Of a DNA stretch of 64,000 nt, positions 18,166 through 28,639 are shown piece by piece (position 1 is the stretch's first letter; every line of letters starts with the position of its first letter). Under the pieces are notes generated by a model, which was not told where the DNA came from, searched no databases, and saw only the letters and a list, made by a program, of their open reading frames with translations. A program made the translations under genes and the position numbers. Source of the DNA: Sacculina carcini (lineage: Eukaryota; Arthropoda; Thecostraca; Sacculinidae); contig OU696594.1 of NCBI GenBank assembly GCA_916048095.2, positions 1,272,501 through 1,336,500 of the forward strand. Direction: 5' to 3'.

Positions 18166-19759
18166 ACATCGTCCAATCACAATGCTCTGCACACCATCAA
18201 AAATCACAGAACGCCTCATCCTCAAACTCATCACACCACAAATCCCACTATCACAATCACAACACGGCTTCAGATCACTGCACTCCACAACCACACTGCT
18301 CACAAAACTCACACAGACCATGATGGGTAACATAAACACAACAAAACCACCACACAGAACACTACTCATAACACTAGACATCAGCAAAGCCTTCGACAGA
18401 GTTCCACGACACAATCTCACAAACAAAATACTAGACACCACACTTCACAATAACACTAAGAGATGGTTAGCCAACTACCTCGCTGGCAGATGCGCCCATG
18501 TGAGGTACAATGGACAATCATCTCACACACGCAACATATCAAACGGAGTCCCTCAGGGCTCCGTTTTAGCACCAACACTTTTCAACTTATACCTACACGA
18601 CATGCCAGCACCCAACACTCCATCCATACAGATAGCATCATATGCAGACGACATCACAATCACAAGCACACACAGACACGCCGACGCAGCAGTGCACACA
18701 CTACAACCTTACATCAACACACTACAACAATGGTTCAGCACAAACCAACTGAACATTGCACCGGCGAAATCCAAAGCCACACTCATCACCAACTGGACAT
18801 CCGAACACAACTACACACCACAAATCACCATCACCAACACGATCATCCCACACACGCACACACCAAAAATACTAGGCGTCACATACGACACACAACTCTC
18901 ATTCAAACAACACATCACAAACATTAAAACTAAGGTCACTCCACGCCTCAACACACTGAAAGCACTCTCACACACAACTTTCGGACACAACAAAGACACC
19001 ACAACCACCATATACAAACAATACATCCGACCCGTGATAGAATATGCTAGCCCCGCATTGGCTAGCAATCTCGCAACACGCCACACAAACACACTTCAAA
19101 CACTTCAAAACACCGCACTCAGAACAATCACAGGATGCACAGCTACCACACCAGTAGACCACCTCCATCAAGAAACCAAAATACTCAAACTGACACACCA
19201 CCTAGACATGAGAGGCACACAAACACTCGCAGCAGCAGTCACCAACACAGCACATCCACTACATCACCTCACAACACAAGACAACACAAACATAAACATA
19301 AAAACAATACCAAGCACACTTTACCACAGACAAATTTTCACATCACTTCCACCAGCTCCCCCACGCACATCAATCAAGAAACACATACACACAGAGATCG
19401 CACGGAAAGCCATACACTCACTACAACACAATACACTCCTACAAAGACACCCACCGGACATACACAAATCAGAAAACACACTCACACACGAATACAAAGT
19501 GCATCTTTCCAGGTTGAGATGCGGTCATCATCCTGCCCTTCTGTCATATCAGAAAAGGTTGAATGACTCAATCGATGACACCTGTCCAGATTGCAATTCA
19601 GCACCACACACCATCACACACATCATGTAACACTGCACAGCACACACACAACTCAGACGCCAACACAAAATCAATTCCATCAGAGACCTGTGGAACAACC
19701 CGGTCGGTGCCGTGTCTTTCCTCAGGAGCTCGAGGTTGCTCGGCCAGACAACCTGAGGA
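18166..19759 (+). pseudogene. Jockey-like LINE RT (right half) with C-terminal zinc motif
   Basis: This continues the frame cut at 13035. Motifs in order: HRPITML just after the junction, QHGFRSLHSTTTLLTKL, LITLDISKAFDRVPRHNL, NGVPQGSVLAPTLFNLYL, ASYADDITI, KILGVTYDTQLSFKQHI, YIRPVIEYASPALASNL, and at the C-terminus RLRCGHHPALLSYQKRLND with CPDCNSAPHTITHIM. A TAA at 19628-19630 falls inside the zinc motif, right before HC. The same frame then continues (QLRRQHKINSIRDLWNNPVG) to TGA near 19757, so this is a single late nonsense mutation. The RT core looks intact apart from the gypsy insertion. The coding strand is strikingly A/C-rich. Confidence 0.88.
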
Positions 19760-20345
19760 ACAACAACAACAACAACTCTGACCGGCACTGAGAACACGCA
19801 GACCATCGCGAACTCCAACTCGAATCCGCAGACCACGGCAAACGGCGCCAAGAACGTCCCTGAATCGAACCCTTGCCCCGGCCGTTCATCTGTCAACATC
19901 ACAAAACAATACTGCCCACAACATCACAATAACGCACACCGAAAACATACAAATTGCGTCCAATAACCACGGCTATACATGAACCTCTAACAAAAGGCTA
20001 CAATACCACCACGAGCTACTAGAAAAACAACTCACTAACATATACTGAATGCAAGATACTTAACAGGTACTTAGTACTCACAGATACTTAACAGGTACTT
20101 AGTACTCACAGATACTTAACAGGTACTTAACAGGTACTTAACAGATACTTAACAGATAATTAATACAAATATGGAAATTCAGAAAGAGGCTGTATTTGAG
20201 TTATTATGATGTGAAAAAGGCGTCCCAATTTATATGCTCGCTCAGTGGGTGACGCGGGCCAATGAAATGGCACGCCAGCGACACAGGTCATACGAGGACC
20301 AATAAGAGATAACTTCATTTGTATTTTATATGGCGCACATTCGAC
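19760..20345. repeat. Dispersed repeat, copy 2, with internal minisatellite
   Basis: After an (AAC)n run at 19757-19778, sequence from 19785 matches 11886-12420 in order (CAACATCACAAAACAATACTGC, AATGAAATGGCACGCCAGCGA). Copy 2 carries an insertion absent from copy 1: a 28-bp unit (AGATACTTAACAGGTACTTA plus GTACTCAC) repeated about three to four times at 20050-20160. Confidence 0.65.
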
Positions 20346-21085
20346 ACAGGCGCGCATAATATCAGTCAATGAGAACAATGTTGAATGGCAAGAATGAACA
20401 CTCAGATGAGCGAATAACCATAAAAGATGATAACAAATATAAGAATCTAACTATATCTGCACAACAAAATATATATAAAAAACAATACAAACTACTATAA
20501 AGAGAAACAAGTAATGCAATGAAATATGGAGCAATAAATCACAAAATGACGCGCGACGCAAAATCATTAACACACGCAATAATCGTCCACAACACTCATA
20601 CACAGACGCAAGGTATAGATACAGACAAGATGGAGAAGAATGAGTAATAGGATCAAAATATATTTCAAATAGGAACTTACGCAACGAAGAGGTGAATGAG
20701 CGATAGGTTGACGAATATATTATGTGAAAAGGAAGCGAATTGTATAGATGAGGACCATAGAAGGAAAATGACTTCAAGTACCAGGATGATTCATTTATGG
20801 CACGAGGACAAGAGAGAGGAACCGGAAGTCGGGAAGGTTGTTGGAAGGAGATAGCAGGTCAGAGAGGTATGAAGGCTGCAAAGGATCATGTATTAGTTTA
20901 TAGATAATACAACATACTTTAAAGTGTATTCGTAATTTAATAAGGAGCCATAGGAGCCTGAAGAGAAAGGGAGGGTGTGTCGGCAGAATGAGAGATCTAG
21001 AACAAAGCGACAGGATTGGTTATAAACAAGCTAGAGAATTATGAGGGAGGATTTAGGACAATTGAGGTGGAGTAAGTTGTAGTAA
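20315..21085 (-). pseudogene. L2-like LINE 3-prime fragment (RT C-terminus)
   Basis: The minus strand carries YNQSCRFVLDLSF near 21040, then, after broken frames, FYGPHLYNSLPFHI and RSFTSSLRKFLFEIYFDP (20777-20660). These align with CRFVLRLPPKT and FYAPRIYNSLPSHI in the better copy at 39651-43203. The 3-prime end near 20315 has TATGGCGCACATTCGACACAGGCGCG. Stops and indels show decay. Confidence 0.65.
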
Positions 21086-21200
21086 TCAAGTCAAACAAAC
21101 AAACAAAACAAACAAACAAACAAACAAACATATATTTACTATAGCGCCTGTAAAAACACGGGCGCGCATAACTTCAAGACGAATAACAAAGCGTAAATAC
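21086..21200 (-). mobile_element. Short L2-like 3-prime end with (CAAA)n tail
   Basis: (CAAA)n at 21092-21130 is followed by ATATTTACTATAGCGCCTG and ACGGGCGCGCATAAC, the reversed terminal sequence of the local L2-like family (compare 30500-30530 on the plus strand). No coding part remains. Confidence 0.55.
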
Positions 21201-21392
21201 ATATATACATATACATACATACACAAACATGCACTTATACATATACATACATACACAAACATGCACTTATACATATACACACATACACAAACATGCACTT
21301 ATACATATACACACATACACAAACATGCACTTATACATATACACACATACACAAACATGCACTTATACATATACATACATACTTAAACATGC
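21200..21392. repeat. 32-bp minisatellite
   Basis: The unit ACATGCACTTATACATATAC plus ACACATACACAA repeats about six times. The period is not a multiple of three, so the His/Tyr/Thr-rich reading frames across it are not genes. Confidence 0.85.
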
Positions 21393-21555
21393 ACTTGTTG
21401 TGTGGCTGTTGTGGTGGACGGTTGTGTTTGAGCGAGTGACCTGTGATCGGTGTGTGTTGCCTGTTGGTTGTGGTGGACGCTGTGTGTAAACGAGCGACCT
21501 GTGAACGGTGACCTTGACGGACCAACACCAGTTGCAGCAAAGGTTTGAGTCAGAA

Positions 21556-22365
21556 ATGAGTGACAAAGCCAAAAGAGACAAAAAGAAAGGTGAGGAAGAC
21601 AGATTTGATAATATGGTAGTTAAAATCAGGGAGATAGAGGAAGAATTGATGAATATGAAAGAAAGCATCGAGGAAGTGAGAACCCAAAATTATCAACTGA
21701 AGAAAGAAAATGAACACAGAGATAGAGTAATTCAGGCTCTTCAGGAAAAAGTAAAGCAAATGGAAGAGAGGACTAAAAATGTCGAAGTGGCTGCTCAATC
21801 TGTAAAAGTAGATGTCGACAGAATTGAAAAACAAAGCTCAAACTTCAACATGAACAAAGAGGTTACTGAAATAATACGAAACAATCCTAAGCTGATCAAG
21901 CAAACAGTAGATGTGAACAAATCAGTCGTCTTCTTTGGAGTCGAAGAAGAAGACATCAAGAACAGGATATACAAAGACAAATCAGAAGCGGCAAAAATCA
22001 AGGATGTTATGAAAACATTAACAGGAAACGAAATCGAAATCGAACACTGCATTGAAGGATTTACCAGATTGGGCGCATACGAAAAAAACATAAACAGACC
22101 TCTGAAAGTGACCTATGTAAATTCAAACAAAGTGGAAGAAGTGATCAGAAGTGCAAAAACTCTCAAAGAGTCGGACAAATGGAAAAATGTGAATATTAGT
22201 AGATGTTTGAGCAAAGAAGATAGAGAAAAAATCAAAGAACTGCTGAATGTAGCAAAAGAAAAAAATCAGCAAAGAACAGAAGAGGAAGAAAATCTTTTTT
22301 TCTACAAAGTAGTGGGACTACAAGTAAAAAAGTGGTATCTGAAGAAAAAAGAGAACCCAACATAA
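21556..22365 (+). CDS. CR1-like ORF1, coiled-coil RNA-binding protein
   Basis: 269 aa starting at ATG 21556 (MSDKAKRDKKKGEED); upstream GTG/TTG codons are less likely starts. Residues 15-100 are a long charged coiled coil (IREIEEELMNMKESIEEV, then QALQEKVKQMEERTKNVEV). Residues 125-240 look like the folded domain of LINE ORF1 proteins: SVVFFGVEEEDIKNR, EHCIEGFTRLGAY, RPLKVTYVNSNKVEEVIRSA. It probably coats element RNA. No disruption is visible. It overlaps ORF2 in the -1 frame. Confidence 0.75.
   Translation: MSDKAKRDKKKGEEDRFDNMVVKIREIEEELMNMKESIEEVRTQNYQLKKENEHRDRVIQALQEKVKQMEERTKNVEVAAQSVKVDVDRIEKQSSNFNMNKEVTEIIRNNPKLIKQTVDVNKSVVFFGVEEEDIKNRIYKDKSEAAKIKDVMKTLTGNEIEIEHCIEGFTRLGAYEKNINRPLKVTYVNSNKVEEVIRSAKTLKESDKWKNVNISRCLSKEDREKIKELLNVAKEKNQQRTEEEENLFFYKVVGLQVKKWYLKKKENPT
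22296..22302 (+). promoter_or_regulatory. Candidate slippery site between CR1-like ORF1 and ORF2
   Basis: T TTT TTC lies in the ORF1 frame with X XXY YYZ phasing. A -1 slip enters ORF2, which is open here. ORF1 ends at 22365. No downstream stem was found by eye, so this is weaker than the gag/pol signal. Confidence 0.3.
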
Positions 22366-24995
22366 AAATATACAGAAACAAAGGATTGAATATCATCTAC
22401 TCAAACGTAGATGGTCTTGTATCAAAACTGAATGAGTTCAATGATTATATTGAAGAAAATAGACCAGACGTTATATGTGTAACTGAAACAAAAATGTGTC
22501 AAAATTTGAACAATGAAGTACTACGTTGTACAGGCTACAACATATGGCGAAGAGACAGGCAAAGTAAGACTGGTGGAGGTGTAATGATCCTAACAGCAGA
22601 TAAATTGCGAGTAAAAAAGTGTGATCTAGCGAATGAAAATGCAGAACTGATTGCGGTAGAAATCATGATGGATGTCAGAGTAACTGTGGCTGTGGTTTAT
22701 ATGCCACCAAAAACCAGTGCATGGAAATTGGATGAATACAAAAATTTAAGAGAAAATACAATCAAAAGTATAAGAGAGGTTCTGACAAAAACTGAAACAG
22801 GTGAAAAAGACTTGATTATTACTGGCGATTTGAATTGTAAAGTCAATTGGAAAAGTCCTTATATTGATGACACATCTGATCATCTGAAAAAAGATTTGAT
22901 CGACCTCAACCAGGACTACTTTTTAACTCAGCATGTGGAAGAAGACACAAGACAAAGAGGAGCTGACCAGTCATCTCTCCTCGATGTTGTGTTCACCAAA
23001 CGAGCAGATCAAGTAGAAAACTTGACCTATGAACCACCATTTGGCAAGAGTGATCATGTTGTTATTTCCTTCAGATATATTCTAAGCAAAGATATCATAA
23101 TACCTGGAGAAGTCGCTACAAGCATACCACATTATGAGAAAGGTAATTATGAAAAGCTAAACAGGTTTTACTCAAGAAAGAATTGGGACCACGAGATGGA
23201 TGACTCTGACGTAAACAATATATACAAAACGTTTTGTCGCATCTACAAAGAAGGAGTGGACAAATACATTCCTATCAGAAGAAAAAAGATGAGAAAGAAG
23301 CAGTGGTTCAGTGAGGAATGTATGAAAGCAAAAAAAGAAAGAGACCAGCAATGGAGGCGATATCGAACAAACAAGGATACAGGAAGTTATACAAGATATA
23401 AAATATGTCGAAATAGATATACGAGAATAAGAAGAGAAGCACAATCAAAATTCGAAGAAGACATTGTCAATAACATCAAAGACAAGCCGAAATTATTTTA
23501 CCACTACATCAACAGCCGCATTAGAGTGAAAAAGAAAATACAGCATATATACGAAAACGGTACGGCATACACAGATGAAAAAGATATATGCGAAATATTC
23601 AACAAGCAATTTCACTCGGTCTTTTCAGAAAACGACACATGGATTCCTCCTGAGGAAAGCATAGAGAGTACGCCGAAAATGCAGGACATCAAAATATCAT
23701 GCAGTCAAATAGAAAACGAACTGCTATCTTTGGATAAATATAAATCATGTGGTCCAGACGACATTTCCAGTTTTGTATTGAAGAGTTGTGCGAAAACGCT
23801 GAGCAGACCTCTAGAAATCATTATGAACGCCTCGTTGAGACAGGGCAAATTACCAGACATATGGAAACAGGCCAATATTACCCCATTGTTCAAAAAAGGG
23901 AAAGCTGAGAATGCTGCAAATTATAGGCCAATATCACTAACGAGTGTCGTTTGCAAAATTATAGAAAAAATTATTAGAAAAGAATGGACCAGATTTCTCG
24001 AAACTAATAGAATCCTGTCAGATCAACAATTTGGATTCAGGTCTCAAAAATCAACTACTGCGAATCTCATCAGTTTCTATAGTAGAATTATTGTAAATAT
24101 ACAAGAGAGAGAGCAATGGACCGATGCAGTTTACATTGATTTTGAGAAGGCCATATACATGAACATGTTCATATACATGAACATGTTCGCCGACGATGTC
24201 AAACTACAAAAAAATATTCGCAGCCTAGAAGATTGTGTAGACTTACAGACATGTATAGAAAATTTGGAACTGTGGAGTGATCACTGGCAAATGTCATTTA
24301 ATACAAACAAATGTCGAATTGTACGATTTGGGACTAGTAAATTCAGACCAAACTATTCTTACATCATGAATAATATACCATTACAGGATTCACAAAAAGA
24401 AAAAGACCTTGGAGTAATAATGAATAACAGGCTGTCTCCTGAAAACCATATATCCGAAATAGTCAAAAAGACAAATTGCAAAATTGCACATATTAAGACA
24501 GCTTTCACATATATCAACGCCGAAATGTTAAGAAAGTTAATAATAGCTATCATTAGACCATCTCTAGAATACGCTGTCACAATATGGAGTCCGCATTTAC
24601 AGAAGCACAAGGAAAAACAAGAGAAAGTACAAAGATCAGCTACAAAAATATCACACGAGACAAGACATTTAGGCTACAATGAAAGACTGAGAGAATTGAA
24701 CCTTTCTACACTAGAAGAAAGAAGAGTCAGAGGAGATGTGATAGCTATATATAGATATATGACAGGCAAAGAAAATATTCAAAATACCAGTCTGTTCCAG
24801 CCGACCAGTTCCACACGTTTACATGCTCTAGGTCTTCAAAAAAGTAGAGCCAAAAAAGATATAAAGAAGTACAGTTTCCCTCAACGTAGTATAGATTTTT
24901 GGAATAGAATACCGCAAAATATAATAGGACAGCCAACAACAAGTAAATTCAAAGAAAATTATGATCTCTGGAAGGCAGGAGACACGAGTTTCTGA
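22302..24995 (+). CDS. CR1-like ORF2: endonuclease plus internally deleted RT
   Basis: The open frame of about 897 codons ends at TGA 24993-24995. APE endonuclease motifs: IIYSNVDGL (Asn), CVTETKM (Glu), LIITGDLNC (Asp, Asn), SSLLDVVFTKR, FGKSDHVVISF (Asp-His). RT: KSCGPDDISSFVLK, ITPLFKKGKAENAANYRPIS, QQFGFRSQKSTTANL, DAVYIDFEKA, then MFADDVKLQKN, DLGVIMNNRL, IIRPSLEYAVTIWSPHL and the C-terminal FWNRIPQNI. Between DFEKA and FADD the usual ~80 residues, including the SGVPQGSVLGP motif, are gone. The gap is bridged by a duplicated 18-bp sequence that keeps the frame. The RT cannot be normal although the ORF looks intact. There is no ATG upstream of the endonuclease. Confidence 0.85.
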   Translation, partial: LQSSGTTSKKVVSEEKREPNIKIYRNKGLNIIYSNVDGLVSKLNEFNDYIEENRPDVICVTETKMCQNLNNEVLRCTGYNIWRRDRQSKTGGGVMILTADKLRVKKCDLANENAELIAVEIMMDVRVTVAVVYMPPKTSAWKLDEYKNLRENTIKSIREVLTKTETGEKDLIITGDLNCKVNWKSPYIDDTSDHLKKDLIDLNQDYFLTQHVEEDTRQRGADQSSLLDVVFTKRADQVENLTYEPPFGKSDHVVISFRYILSKDIIIPGEVATSIPHYEKGNYEKLNRFYSRKNWDHEMDDSDVNNIYKTFCRIYKEGVDKYIPIRRKKMRKKQWFSEECMKAKKERDQQWRRYRTNKDTGSYTRYKICRNRYTRIRREAQSKFEEDIVNNIKDKPKLFYHYINSRIRVKKKIQHIYENGTAYTDEKDICEIFNKQFHSVFSENDTWIPPEESIESTPKMQDIKISCSQIENELLSLDKYKSCGPDDISSFVLKSCAKTLSRPLEIIMNASLRQGKLPDIWKQANITPLFKKGKAENAANYRPISLTSVVCKIIEKIIRKEWTRFLETNRILSDQQFGFRSQKSTTANLISFYSRIIVNIQEREQWTDAVYIDFEKAIYMNMFIYMNMFADDVKLQKNIRSLEDCVDLQTCIENLELWSDHWQMSFNTNKCRIVRFGTSKFRPNYSYIMNNIPLQDSQKEKDLGVIMNNRLSPENHISEIVKKTNCKIAHIKTAFTYINAEMLRKLIIAIIRPSLEYAVTIWSPHLQKHKEKQEKVQRSATKISHETRHLGYNERLRELNLSTLEERRVRGDVIAIYRYMTGKENIQNTSLFQPTSSTRLHALGLQKSRAKKDIKKYSFPQRSIDFWNRIPQNIIGQPTTSKFKENYDLWKAGDTSF
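24153..24188 (+). repeat. 18-bp tandem duplication at the RT deletion junction
   Basis: ATATACATGAACATGTTC occurs twice in direct succession, exactly where the RT loses its central block. The second copy ends just before GCC GAC GAT (ADD). Confidence 0.9.
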
Positions 24996-25079
24996 CTCAT
25001 TCCTGCGCGAACAACTCGGTAAGAACAACTCGGTAAGAACATACACATATACACATGAGTTTTGAGTACAATAAATAGG

Positions 25080-25860
25080 AATAGAAAATGGCTAGCTGAA
25101 TGGAATCAGAGTTTGGCGAAAGGAGTGAGAGTGTGAGAAGCAGGATCAAACGAGATGTCAAAAAGGTGATTTTGAAGTCGGGAAGCAAACATGCGGTAGG
25201 AAGAAGATGAAATAATATGAGTCGGGAAAATAGTTTGTTTTAATATTTTGTTGTTTTGTTTTTAAGTATTAGTTTGATAGCTGAAGACTGATCAAGACAA
25301 GGACGGAAAGGATATAGAGAGCGAAGTATAAGGCGACATCTATGTGAAGTAGATAGAATGTTAGTTGAGAAAGAAAGGGAGGAATAGAAAATAACACCGG
25401 GAGTATTGGCAGAGGGAAAGGTAGGAGGAAAAGGTGATATAGAGAGGGAAAGGTAGGAGAGGAGGGGAAATACGTGGAGGATGGAGAGCAAGGAATTCGG
25501 ATTTAGAAGGATTCAAGAGGAGACGAGGACCAGGAGGAGATATCAGGGGAAATGGACAGGGGATATAGAACTGTTTGTCGTCAATATAGATAAGAAAACA
25601 AATAGAGCGGCGTCTACAGATCGGACAAAGAGGGCAAATACAGATTGAATAGGAGATGGCCAAGGATAGATCCTTGCGGAACACCAGAGGAGAGGGGGAG
25701 TGGATTGGAAACAGAGTAGTTAAATTGAACAGAGTAGGTCTGATTTTGTAGGTAATGCAAGGGAGAATGAGATACGCCTAGATGAGAGACATCATCAATA
25801 CGAAGGCAGTGGTCAACAAGATCAAACGCTGAGCTCAAGTCAGTTCTTCAGCAGTGAGAG
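25080..25860 (-). pseudogene. L2-like LINE RT fragment
   Basis: The minus strand reads SSAFDLVDHCLRIDDVSHL, QNQTYSVQFNYSV, SGVPQGSILGHLLFNLYL (25838-25617), then YIDDKQFYIP in place of YADDVQIF. It continues with KSEFLALHPPRISP towards 25240. It aligns with the L2-like element at 39651-43203. Frames shift at least twice. The 5-prime neighbour is an ORF1-like fragment in the same orientation. Confidence 0.7.
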
Positions 25861-26819
25861 AGGAAGTAGAGGTGAGAGAGAAGAGTGAATGTGTGCCCAC
25901 AGGAGCTAATGTTCAGGAAACCGACCAGTAGATAATAATGATGGATGAGTGGATGCTGGAGAACATGTGAAGGACTAAATGAAATGTTTGGACGACGGCG
26001 AGGAATCACGAGATGAATCTGAAGTGGATGAGTAAGAGGAACTAGGTAGTCTGGCGAAATCAGGGGAGAGTGGAGCAGAAATAGATGGAAGAGGAGACAA
26101 AGGCAAGTGGTCATCAGATGTTGCAGTGCGGAAACGAATGAAGTGGCGGACTGAGATGAAAGAGGGACACGAATGATGGAATGATGAATGAGTGTGAGGG
26201 CGAGAAGACGCACTCTGGTAGCATTTGTCAGGAGCTGTATGATAGCAAGCAGAGGAGCGATGGGGTCCGACAGTAACCACACATTTCGTTGCGCGTACAC
26301 CTCGCCTCGCTGTGGACGAGACCCGCGCATCGAGCACAACGGGTTACCCAAAACCGGTCATAGACCAGGCAAGACCTCAGCTCCACAAAGAGTCGATCGC
26401 CAGTCGATCTTATCGCAGCTCGGACGGAAGGTGTCAGCACAGCATGGCCAATGCCGCCACGGAAATGAAGCGTAGCAGCGCGTGAAGAATATCATGCGTG
26501 AAGCTTGATGCGCGTGAAGCTTGATGTCGCCATCGAGGGTGCCTAAGACTCGATTTTTCCGACGTAAATGACAGACAAGAGTCGAGCTCGAGATCTCGCG
26601 GAACGTTAGTCCACCGTTGGCGGTCTGGCGAGACGAATCAACAGGGACATCACGCATAAGAGAAACCACCTTCCTGGGGCAAACTGGTGATATGTCCCGG
26701 GATTTCAAGACAACCACATGCGTGGGTTTTCTGGCTTCGACGGCAGCAGTGACAGACGCCAGCTGTACTTGCCGTGATTCAATGGAGCGCAGTGACGACT
26801 CCATCGCATCCAGACGCAC
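25861..26819 (-). pseudogene. LINE ORF1-like zinc-knuckle fragment
   Basis: From 26819 downward: RLDAMESSLRSIESRQVQLA (helical), VSLMRDVPVDSSRQTANGG, SSSTLVCHLRRKNRVLG, then, in another frame, WVTRCARCAGLVHSEARC and NEMCGYC, with CPSFI further on in a third frame. The order (helix, small folded region, CCHC knuckles, CPSF) fits the ORF1 of a two-ORF LINE. It lies upstream of the L2-like RT fragment on the same strand, possibly the same element after deletion. Several frameshifts occur. Confidence 0.5.
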
Positions 26820-27936
26820 GAGATATGACGGTGCATGTGCAGTGCAAGCTTTGCCTTAGTCAGTCAGGGGCAACAGACCCAATTAATGCTTAATTAGGTC
26901 GCCTTGACTCCCAAGAGCGACGCGCATTTTATATGGGCCCATCTATCACATAGGGATCACCCAATCTATTTGGCAGAACCCCCGACGAAGTGTTACAAAT
27001 ATAACAAATTTCTTCGGAAGACATACAACACAAATGAAAGAAAAAACTTATCAACAGAAACTAAAAACAACCACCCAGCGACTATTAGGAAGCAACAGCA
27101 AGTAAGATAGAAGATTCAAAGAGCGCGCCACATCCAAACAGAACGTTCAGTTTAAATAAGTAAATTCAATATAAATACAATGTGTAAACAGCAATCAGAT
27201 GAAATAATTAACAACGAAAGAAGACTGCGAAAATACCGTCAAACATTCAAGATTACATCAATTCAAATTAAGCAACAAACTAATCCACAACAGGGAAAGC
27301 AGAAAGCTGTAAGTTACTGCATTCAGCCTTTGGAGACCCACGTGCAGAAGCAAGCAGTAGGGGTGGGCGAGAATCGACTCCAAAATCTATTCTTGCGTTT
27401 TCTATGGTGGGCGGGCGGCAGAATCGCGTCTGATTGTTCAAAATAGATTCTACACATTGATCCGATTAACTTTATTTGGAAATTCACTTTAACAAAACAC
27501 TGAACTAGAATAATACATATGAATAAAAATGTATCAGTATTAAAAGGCATCGACGAAGAATGAAGAATGAATGAATGAAATAATGAATGAATGAATGAAA
27601 GAATGAAGGGCATCGACGTAGATTTGTGTCGAGGCTCGGGGGGATGACAGTCATCATGCATTAGTGTTCAAATTTGACTCAGTTGGCCAATTGCGTGGTA
27701 CCCTCAACTATTTTAGCCTATTCAATTACAACACACATACCCCAATGAAAGGTGTATTGCGTAATATAATTCTTCATATATTTATAATTTCTTGTATTTT
27801 GGGCCTATTGCAATTTGCCTTCATTTGCATGTTGATTTTGATGATAATATACCCAATGAACTGAGCTGAGCGGATTTATCGGGGGTTTAATTGCATATTC
27901 ATACCACCAGCCAATTTGTCGGGGGGTATATATACC
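26820..27936. other. Intergenic stretch with simple repeats only
   Basis: I see no gene. Contents include a (GAAT)n-like run at 27560-27605, bracketed by two copies of GGCATCGACG (27545 and 27608), and AT-rich unique sequence. Confidence 0.35.
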
Positions 27937-28193
27937 CAGAGCCGTTGCGAGGAATTATGCCCCCACCCCGAAGGCAACACTTGGGGCCCCCATTATAAAT
28001 ATAGCACCAAATAATGAATGTATTTATTATACATAATCACATAATATAAGCTCAGGTTAAAACATCTGAGCAAAAAGGTAAAAGCTATACAAAATATATA
28101 TTATAAATTTTAATATCATACGTGAAGCAACGGGGCTTCTCAACATTCGGCCCCCCCCGACCGGGGGGTACGGGGGCGGTTGCTACGGTTCTG
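27937..28193. mobile_element. Short non-autonomous hAT-like element (MITE)
   Basis: Imperfect terminal inverted repeats, CAGAGCCGTTGCGAGG on the left and CAGAACCGTAGCAACC on the reversed right end, enclose 257 bp without coding. The flanks are TATATACC (27929-27936) and TGTATACC (28194-28201), an 8-bp target duplication with one mismatch, as expected for hAT. C/G runs sit inside both ends. Confidence 0.7.
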
Positions 28194-28201
28194 TGTATAC
28201 C

Positions 28202-28635
28202 CCCATACCCCCAGGATTTACGCCCATGCTAAAGGGTTAACCCTTAAAGCGTGATATACTGTAAAGGCACTGCGACTGTCCAGAGTTCGATCGCTGCATC
28301 ACTAGATGGCAATAGTAGTCATCAATGCATATACATGTATATACATGTGCCAGTGTGTGCTTGTGTAAAATTGTAATTTGTAAGTTATAAATTTAAGGCC
28401 AGGAAAAAAAGAGTTCACACGAAAATCATCAGAAAAAAATAGACATACGGCTATGTTCGTCGAGCAACTGCTCTTAGACGAACATCTAATAATGAATGAA
28501 ACGGATTCAATTAACAATCAATTATCACGAGATAGAATATGTACACATGCATACATATATACACATTTATATATACACACATACACACGTACACACATGC
28601 ATACATATGCACAGATCGCAGTAAACGCAGAAAAA
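28202..28635. other. AT-rich spacer with (TACA)n-like tract
   Basis: It holds a microsatellite of CATACATATATACACA type at 28547-28612. Open frames crossing it are compositional. Confidence 0.35.
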
Positions 28636-28639
28636 GATA

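Larger units (their letters stand above)
21393..25062 (+). mobile_element. Near full-length CR1-like LINE with internal RT deletion
   Basis: The 5-prime UTR holds a two-copy repeat of about 61 bp (GTTGTGGTGGACGGTTGTGT near 21408 and again near 21469). ORF1, ORF2 and a 3-prime end with tandem AACAACTCGGTAAG units (25010-25038) follow. CR1 elements end in short tandem repeats rather than poly(A). Both ORFs are open throughout. The only obvious lesion is the in-frame loss inside the RT. Confidence 0.75.

Noticed and set aside
21200..21392. His/Tyr/Thr-rich open frames
   Set aside because: They arise from a 32-bp minisatellite whose period is not a multiple of three.
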